NCBI GenBank assembly: GCA_017444615.1
Contig: JAFSWF010000052.1
Span: 1-62,993 of the forward strand
DNA: 62,993 nt
Direction of reading: 5' to 3'
Origin: Paludibacteraceae bacterium
GTDB lineage: Bacteria > Bacteroidota > Bacteroidia > Bacteroidales > Paludibacteraceae
The notes beneath the pieces were generated by a model, which had not been told where the DNA came from, did no database searches, and was given only the letters and a program-made list of their open reading frames with translations. Shown in pieces: positions 59,591-62,993 of the stretch. Position 1 is the stretch's first letter, and every line of letters starts with the position of its first letter. Position numbers and translations under genes: made by a program.

Positions 59591-60352
59591 TTATAAGGGT
59601 TTTAATGATGTTTGCTTAGCTTGTAGGATGCGGTGTGTGCTGTCTTGTACGACAGCAACGAGCGTGCAATGGGAGGCAGTGTAGTTAGCCGGTAGGGTAA
59701 AGGGGGGCGCGGAGGTGTATTCCGCGCGGAGCATATGCCGGTGGTAATACTGCATATTATTCGAACCGTCAGGCATTCGTTGAGCCCCTAAGACGCTATC
59801 TTCTACCAGCCAATACATGACCGTCAGTTGCTTGGTAGAGTCCGCATGGAGGGTGGAGGAGATGTTCACTTGGCGTGTGAGGGTGTCGATGGTGGCGGTA
59901 AGGTCGATAGAGACGGTGGTGGAGTCTTTGGATAGACGGAGCATTTGCGCTGACCATAAAGAGGGATCAAGCAGATAATTATTATCCAGCGGCAGCAAGT
60001 CAATGTTACCTTTCGGGAAAGCTGTTTGGGCATTGCCTCCGCAGAGCGTAAAATAGGTGTCTGCGGCGGGGCAGGTATAGTCGAATTGTGCGGCGCCTTG
60101 GGTGAACGGACTAGAGGCCGGGTGCATTGCTACGACGATGAGTTGGCTGTCGTATAATTGCTGAAGGTCTTGCGCTATCTCGCTCGCCGTGGGACAGTTA
60201 ACGCACAAGAAACCGGTGTATTCGATTAGCACGTGGGTGCGTGCGGAACTCTTCTCCGGTTGGGGGAGGGGGATTAATCGGTCTTCCTCTTTGATGAGTT
60301 CGCAGGAACACATGAGCAGGGCGATGAATATGTAGCTTAATCTCTTTACCAT
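59591..60352 (-). CDS. Omp28-like lipoprotein
   Basis: A 253-residue lipoprotein (LLMCSC, Cys17). The sequence HVLIEYTGFLCVNCPTASEIAQDLQQLY is the Omp28/thioredoxin-like motif with CVNC in place of CGWC. The rest matches the shorter, lipid-anchored version of the neighbouring Omp28-like protein (LVEDSVLGAQRMPDGSNNMQYYHRHMLR). The two probably work together on the cell surface or in the periplasm. It overlaps the DUF6029 gene by 7 nt. Confidence 0.8.
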   Translation of the reverse strand: MVKRLSYIFIALLMCSCELIKEEDRLIPLPQPEKSSARTHVLIEYTGFLCVNCPTASEIAQDLQQLYDSQLIVVAMHPASSPFTQGAAQFDYTCPAADTYFTLCGGNAQTAFPKGNIDLLPLDNNYLLDPSLWSAQMLRLSKDSTTVSIDLTATIDTLTRQVNISSTLHADSTKQLTVMYWLVEDSVLGAQRMPDGSNNMQYYHRHMLRAEYTSAPPFTLPANYTASHCTLVAVVQDSTHRILQAKQTSLKPL

Positions 60353-62004
60353 GTGAACTGATAGGTTAAGGTAACACCTTGTTGTTTAGGCACATAGCGA
60401 CATACACCCCCCGAACAATTGAACCCTTCGCGGGTCTTGGTATAACCGCCCATTAGACGGTGCGCCCCGTGGGTATAAGTGGCGGTGAAGGTGTAGAAAT
60501 GTTCATTCGTGGCGTCGGGTGCCAAACCGATGTTATACATGTATTGCCCGCTGAGAGTTACGCAGTTATACAGGCTGACTTCGTAGAGAGCAAAGAGCCA
60601 TTGACCCTGGTAATGAGGCGAATAGAGGTATTGTAACTCACCGCGCATGGAGACGTTATTAGTGACGCGGAAGCGTGTCTCAACGACGGCAATTCCGGAT
60701 CGTACTAGGCCTCCCTCGCCTTCAATGATAGTGCGGTTGTAGGTCTGGTACATGAGCATCGCATTCAGCCACCATCGCTTGGTCAGACGCTTATTGAGTT
60801 CGAGGTTCACATCGGTGTAATACTCGCCATCCGATGTCGTGTTGATTGCCCAACTACCTTCGGAGGCCAGACCACGGATATGTGCGGCGGATAGTTTGAG
60901 GGCTGTGCCGTACTTACCTCCCATGGGAGATTTCTTTGGGAAGGTATATCGTATCTCAGCTTGGAAGGCCCATTCCCCATTGGCATATTGGGTGGCGTAG
61001 GGGTAAAGGGACGCGAGTGCGTAGGTGTGTTGTTGTGCAAAAGCCGGCATATGATTGAGTCTTCCGGCTATGCCTCGGCGGGTGCGCTCGCTACGGAAGG
61101 ACATGTTATCCGAGCGTTTGATCTGCGCCAAGACTGCCAGCCCTTTGCGGGAGTAAGATAGAGACGCTAATAGCGCGTCGCCATGCCGATAACTGAAGTT
61201 ATTGTCCGCTGAAGGATCGTTCGCTTTGTAGGCGTATTCGATGAGCATGTTCCATCCGCTCATCTGCCATGAGGCACGAATATCTCCTGCGCCTACCCAA
61301 AGCGGAAGACGGTACATGTAGGGCGAATTATCAATGAGCGTGACGATTGTATCGTTATGCTCGTATTTGGTCACAAAACTGCCGCCAAGGGTCAGGCTCA
61401 TGTCTTTTGCTTGCATGGCTTGACTCCATTGCTCGATGTGCATCTCTATGTCTGCACCCATCGCCGCGTCGCGGGTGTAGTTCCAGCCAAAGGCATGGTC
61501 TTTGTAGCATTGCCAGTAACGTCTTTGCTTTCCGCCTAAGAGGGTGACATCTATACCTTTGTAAGGTTGGAGCACAAATTTGGCACCTCGCAGCGCACCG
61601 TCCACGCCCAGCGCGCGATCTTCGTAGAGATTCAAGATGAGTCCCGAACCGAATTGTGCATAGACATCGCCTACTGTTATCTCGCCCCAATGGAAATTAG
61701 CCGCCAGACTCAGATGACTGATACCATAGCCTCCGAAGTCTGATTCGTAACCCAACATCGGCCATTGGGTCAATTCGGCGCGAGTGGAAGCGCGTAGGCC
61801 GGTGAATTGCAGCCGATTCGTGTCGCGGCGAAGGTGATGAACCGAAAAATCCACGTACGAATTGCTATGGTACATTACAGGAGTCCAGTCCAAGAGCCCC
61901 TCGTGTTGGATAGCACCGCTAACGAAAGTGGTGTCCTTGGCCTGTATCGGAGTACAGAGTACAGAGTACAGAATACTGAGTATTATGAACGTTAAGCGTT
62001 TCAA
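60346..62004 (-). CDS. DUF6029 family outer-membrane beta-barrel protein
   Basis: A 552-residue protein with signal peptide (cleavage after IQAK), then alternating beta strands to a terminal Trp (TLTYQFTW), as in outer-membrane barrels. Family landmarks are GYESDFGGYGISHLSLAANF, YAQFGSGLILNLYEDRALGVDGALRGAKFVLQPYKGIDVTLLGGKQRRYW. The function is unknown. It is operonic with the two Omp28-like proteins. A 7-nt array (61950-61977) encodes part of the signal peptide (SILYSVLCTPI). Confidence 0.8.
   Translation of the reverse strand: MKRLTFIILSILYSVLCTPIQAKDTTFVSGAIQHEGLLDWTPVMYHSNSYVDFSVHHLRRDTNRLQFTGLRASTRAELTQWPMLGYESDFGGYGISHLSLAANFHWGEITVGDVYAQFGSGLILNLYEDRALGVDGALRGAKFVLQPYKGIDVTLLGGKQRRYWQCYKDHAFGWNYTRDAAMGADIEMHIEQWSQAMQAKDMSLTLGGSFVTKYEHNDTIVTLIDNSPYMYRLPLWVGAGDIRASWQMSGWNMLIEYAYKANDPSADNNFSYRHGDALLASLSYSRKGLAVLAQIKRSDNMSFRSERTRRGIAGRLNHMPAFAQQHTYALASLYPYATQYANGEWAFQAEIRYTFPKKSPMGGKYGTALKLSAAHIRGLASEGSWAINTTSDGEYYTDVNLELNKRLTKRWWLNAMLMYQTYNRTIIEGEGGLVRSGIAVVETRFRVTNNVSMRGELQYLYSPHYQGQWLFALYEVSLYNCVTLSGQYMYNIGLAPDATNEHFYTFTATYTHGAHRLMGGYTKTREGFNCSGGVCRYVPKQQGVTLTYQFTW
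61950..61977. repeat. 7-nt tandem array, 4 units (GAGTACA family), in the DUF6029 signal peptide
   Basis: GAGTACA three times and GAATACT, in frame. It has the same unit family as the recF and DUF1015 arrays. Confidence 0.9.
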
Positions 62005-62005
62005 A

Positions 62006-62476
62006 TCACTTTAGGTATTTACGTAATTTCAATTCGTCGCCGTCGGTGTAACTGAGGTGATTATAGACCGTTTTGCCGTGCGAATCGATTACAAACACAT
62101 GGGGCACGTTTTGCACATTCATCGCCCGTTTGAGTTCGCCGTTCGGGTCCAACAATACATGATAGTTCCAACCAAACCCATCTACCAAGGGTTTCACTTT
62201 GCGGATGTCTTGACCTTGGTCAATCGAAACGATGTACATCTCCACGCCCGTCTCTTCCTGCCATTCTTCGTATAGTTCGTCGATGGCTTTGAGTTCTTGA
62301 AGGCATGGCTTGCACCATGTGGCGAAGAAAGAGATGATGAGAGGTTTATGGGAATTGGTTAGGGTGGCGACGTTGACTGTTTTGCCGTTGGTGTCCTGAA
62401 GCGATACCTCAGGTAGTGCCGCAAAACTAACGCCCGCAGTAAGGGCAATCAACAGACTAAATACGATACGTTTCAT
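62006..62476 (-). CDS. TlpA-like thioredoxin-family protein
   Basis: A 156-residue exported protein (signal peptide MKRIVFSLLIALTAGVSFA). The thioredoxin fold has LIISFFATWCKPCLQEL (WCxxC) and a cis-Pro loop at QNVPHVFVIDSHG. It is a periplasmic disulfide reductase/oxidoreductase. The start is at ATG 62476; the promoter at 62497-62527 rules out the longer frame to 62596. It precedes the DUF6029 and Omp28-like genes by one nucleotide, so redox partners may be encoded together. Confidence 0.9.
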   Translation of the reverse strand: MKRIVFSLLIALTAGVSFAALPEVSLQDTNGKTVNVATLTNSHKPLIISFFATWCKPCLQELKAIDELYEEWQEETGVEMYIVSIDQGQDIRKVKPLVDGFGWNYHVLLDPNGELKRAMNVQNVPHVFVIDSHGKTVYNHLSYTDGDELKLRKYLK

Positions 62477-62496
62477 TTCTTTTGCAAAATTTGCTG

Positions 62497-62527
62497 CAAA
62501 GGTACAATTTTTTTTGCATATATGCAA
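62497..62527 (-). promoter_or_regulatory. promoter of the TlpA-DUF6029-Omp28 operon
   Basis: TTG (62527-62525), 20 nt starting CATATATGC with an A-tract, TACCTTTG (62504-62497). Confidence 0.88.
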
Positions 62528-62602
62528 ATAAAAAATTATACGCAAAAAGTATATATATACTATGTATATATATAGAAAAAGTGTAGTTTTGTGCAAAAAT
62601 GG

Positions 62603-62680
62603 GGTGTTATCCTATGGGTATCCTATGGTTATCCTATGGGTATCCTATGGTAAGGGTTCGTGAATGGCTCGTGATTTGGC
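62603..62680. repeat. dispersed ~78-nt repeat with four 11-nt units (copy 2, inverted)
   Basis: Four TATCCTATGGG/T units (62608-62651) plus the flank AAGGGTTCGT. It is inverted relative to the copy at 8215-8292. It lies between the TlpA promoter and the end of the next gene; nothing else is visible in 62528-62732. Confidence 0.85.
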
Positions 62681-62732
62681 GCTCTTTGGGGGCTGTTTGG
62701 GCGTGAGCGGGGTGTGGATTCCGGACTTTTTG

Positions 62733-62993
62733 TTAGTAGATTTCGACTATTTGGCGGGGAACGCGGCGGGTTATTTGGTCGGGGGTGAGGGGTTGGACAT
62801 GCTCTGTCTGGAGGCCGGTGACGCGTTGGGTGGCCTTTATACGAATGGGGATTTCGGCTTTCTTAGAGCCTTCAATTTGCGCGTTGACGAGCATGTTCTT
62901 CTCCAGTGTATAGACGTTGGTATTGGTGATTGGTGATTGGTGATTGGTGATTTGTGATTGGTGAGTGGTGATTGGTGATTGGTGATTGGTGAT
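62733..62993 (-). CDS. C-terminal end of an unidentified protein (runs off the right edge)
   Basis: The minus strand is open from the window edge to TAA at 62733-62735 (86 codons). The first part is a 7-nt array read as ITNHQSPIT-like repeats. The rest (NVYTLEKNMLVNAQIEGSKK, then AEIPIRIKATQRVTGLQTEH) is an ordinary-looking, non-repetitive protein end with a beta-strand pattern. I do not recognise the family. The overlapping plus-strand frame is Gly/Leu-rich and less protein-like. Confidence 0.45.
   Translation of the reverse strand: MTNHQSPITTHQSQITNHQSPITNTNVYTLEKNMLVNAQIEGSKKAEIPIRIKATQRVTGLQTEHVQPLTPDQITRRVPRQIVEIY
62925..62993. repeat. 7-nt tandem array (GGTGATT family), at least 9 units, reaching the window edge
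   Basis: GGTGATT repeats with single-base variants (TGTGATT, GGTGAGT). This is the longest heptamer array of the window. It has the same unit family as those in addA and addB (AATCACC on the other strand). Confidence 0.9.

Noticed and set aside
62664..62936. 90-codon plus-strand frame at the right end
   Set aside because: Gly/Leu-rich antisense of the better minus-strand frame that ends at 62733.
62925..62993. Possible CRISPR array at the right edge
   Set aside because: The repeats are 7 nt, contiguous and degenerate, with no spacers and no cas genes.

Overview
This window looks like a chromosomal segment of a member of the Bacteroidales, probably uncultured. The evidence is the promoter type (TTG, 20 nt, TAnnTTTG), Bacteroidetes-specific families (DUF4831, DUF4835, DUF6029, Omp28-like, FISUMP lipoprotein, a PorE-type OmpA lipoprotein of the type IX secretion system, an NtrC-family regulator without a DNA-binding domain) and a near absence of Shine-Dalgarno sequences. 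I see no rRNA, tRNA, CRISPR array, integrase or transposase.

Layout. 1-2.8 kb (minus): the start of a NifU-like Fe-S scaffold gene, a 50-aa protein, a FISUMP lipoprotein preceded by a structured leader with a Trp-rich mini-ORF, a mntA-hepT toxin-antitoxin pair and a Nudix hydrolase. 2.8-6.5 kb (minus): a GHL10 glycosidase-like protein, recF (frame broken inside a 7-nt repeat array) and the sigma-54 regulator. 6.7-8.1 kb (plus): a secreted protein. 8.5-20.1 kb (plus): tetR, an RND efflux system, a P-II-like protein, an Sfp-type transferase, dnaX, ygiQ and an M23 peptidase. 20.1-20.8 kb (minus): a Crp/Fnr regulator. 21-27.5 kb (plus): a polysaccharide-export cluster (deacetylase, two OPX lipoproteins, Wzc-like kinase) with a DUF1846 gene but no glycosyltransferase. 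27.5-50.4 kb (minus): a long co-directional block. In transcription order it is bactofilin, DUF1015, porE-like, thyA, folA, ettA, hemerythrin-LuxR regulator, tilS, aroE, DUF4831, DUF4835, recN, rarA, hemW-like, PBP1A, TPR protein, TraB-like and amidase-like. 51-57 kb (plus): addA/addB-type helicase-nuclease genes. 57-63 kb (minus): mtaB, two Omp28-like proteins, a DUF6029 barrel, a TlpA-like thioredoxin and the 3' end of another gene.

Themes. Several genes concern genome maintenance (recF, recN, rarA, addAB, dnaX). Others concern the envelope and peptidoglycan (M23 peptidase, PBP1A, amidase, bactofilin) and folate/thymidylate (thyA, folA).

The most unusual layer is not the genes but the small repeats. 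About 30 short, degenerate tandem arrays with a 7-nt (sometimes 8-nt) period sit in intergenic gaps, over start and stop codons, and inside coding regions. Seven G-rich palindromic units cluster at 3.7-8.1 kb, and five of them are translated in frame. There are also 11-nt, 20-nt and 21-nt arrays. One 7-nt array coincides exactly with the recF frameshift, which suggests copy-number (phase) switching. The gap at 1.28-1.43 kb carries nested inverted repeats, a 20-codon ORF ending in Trp codons and a U-tract, the layout of an attenuator.
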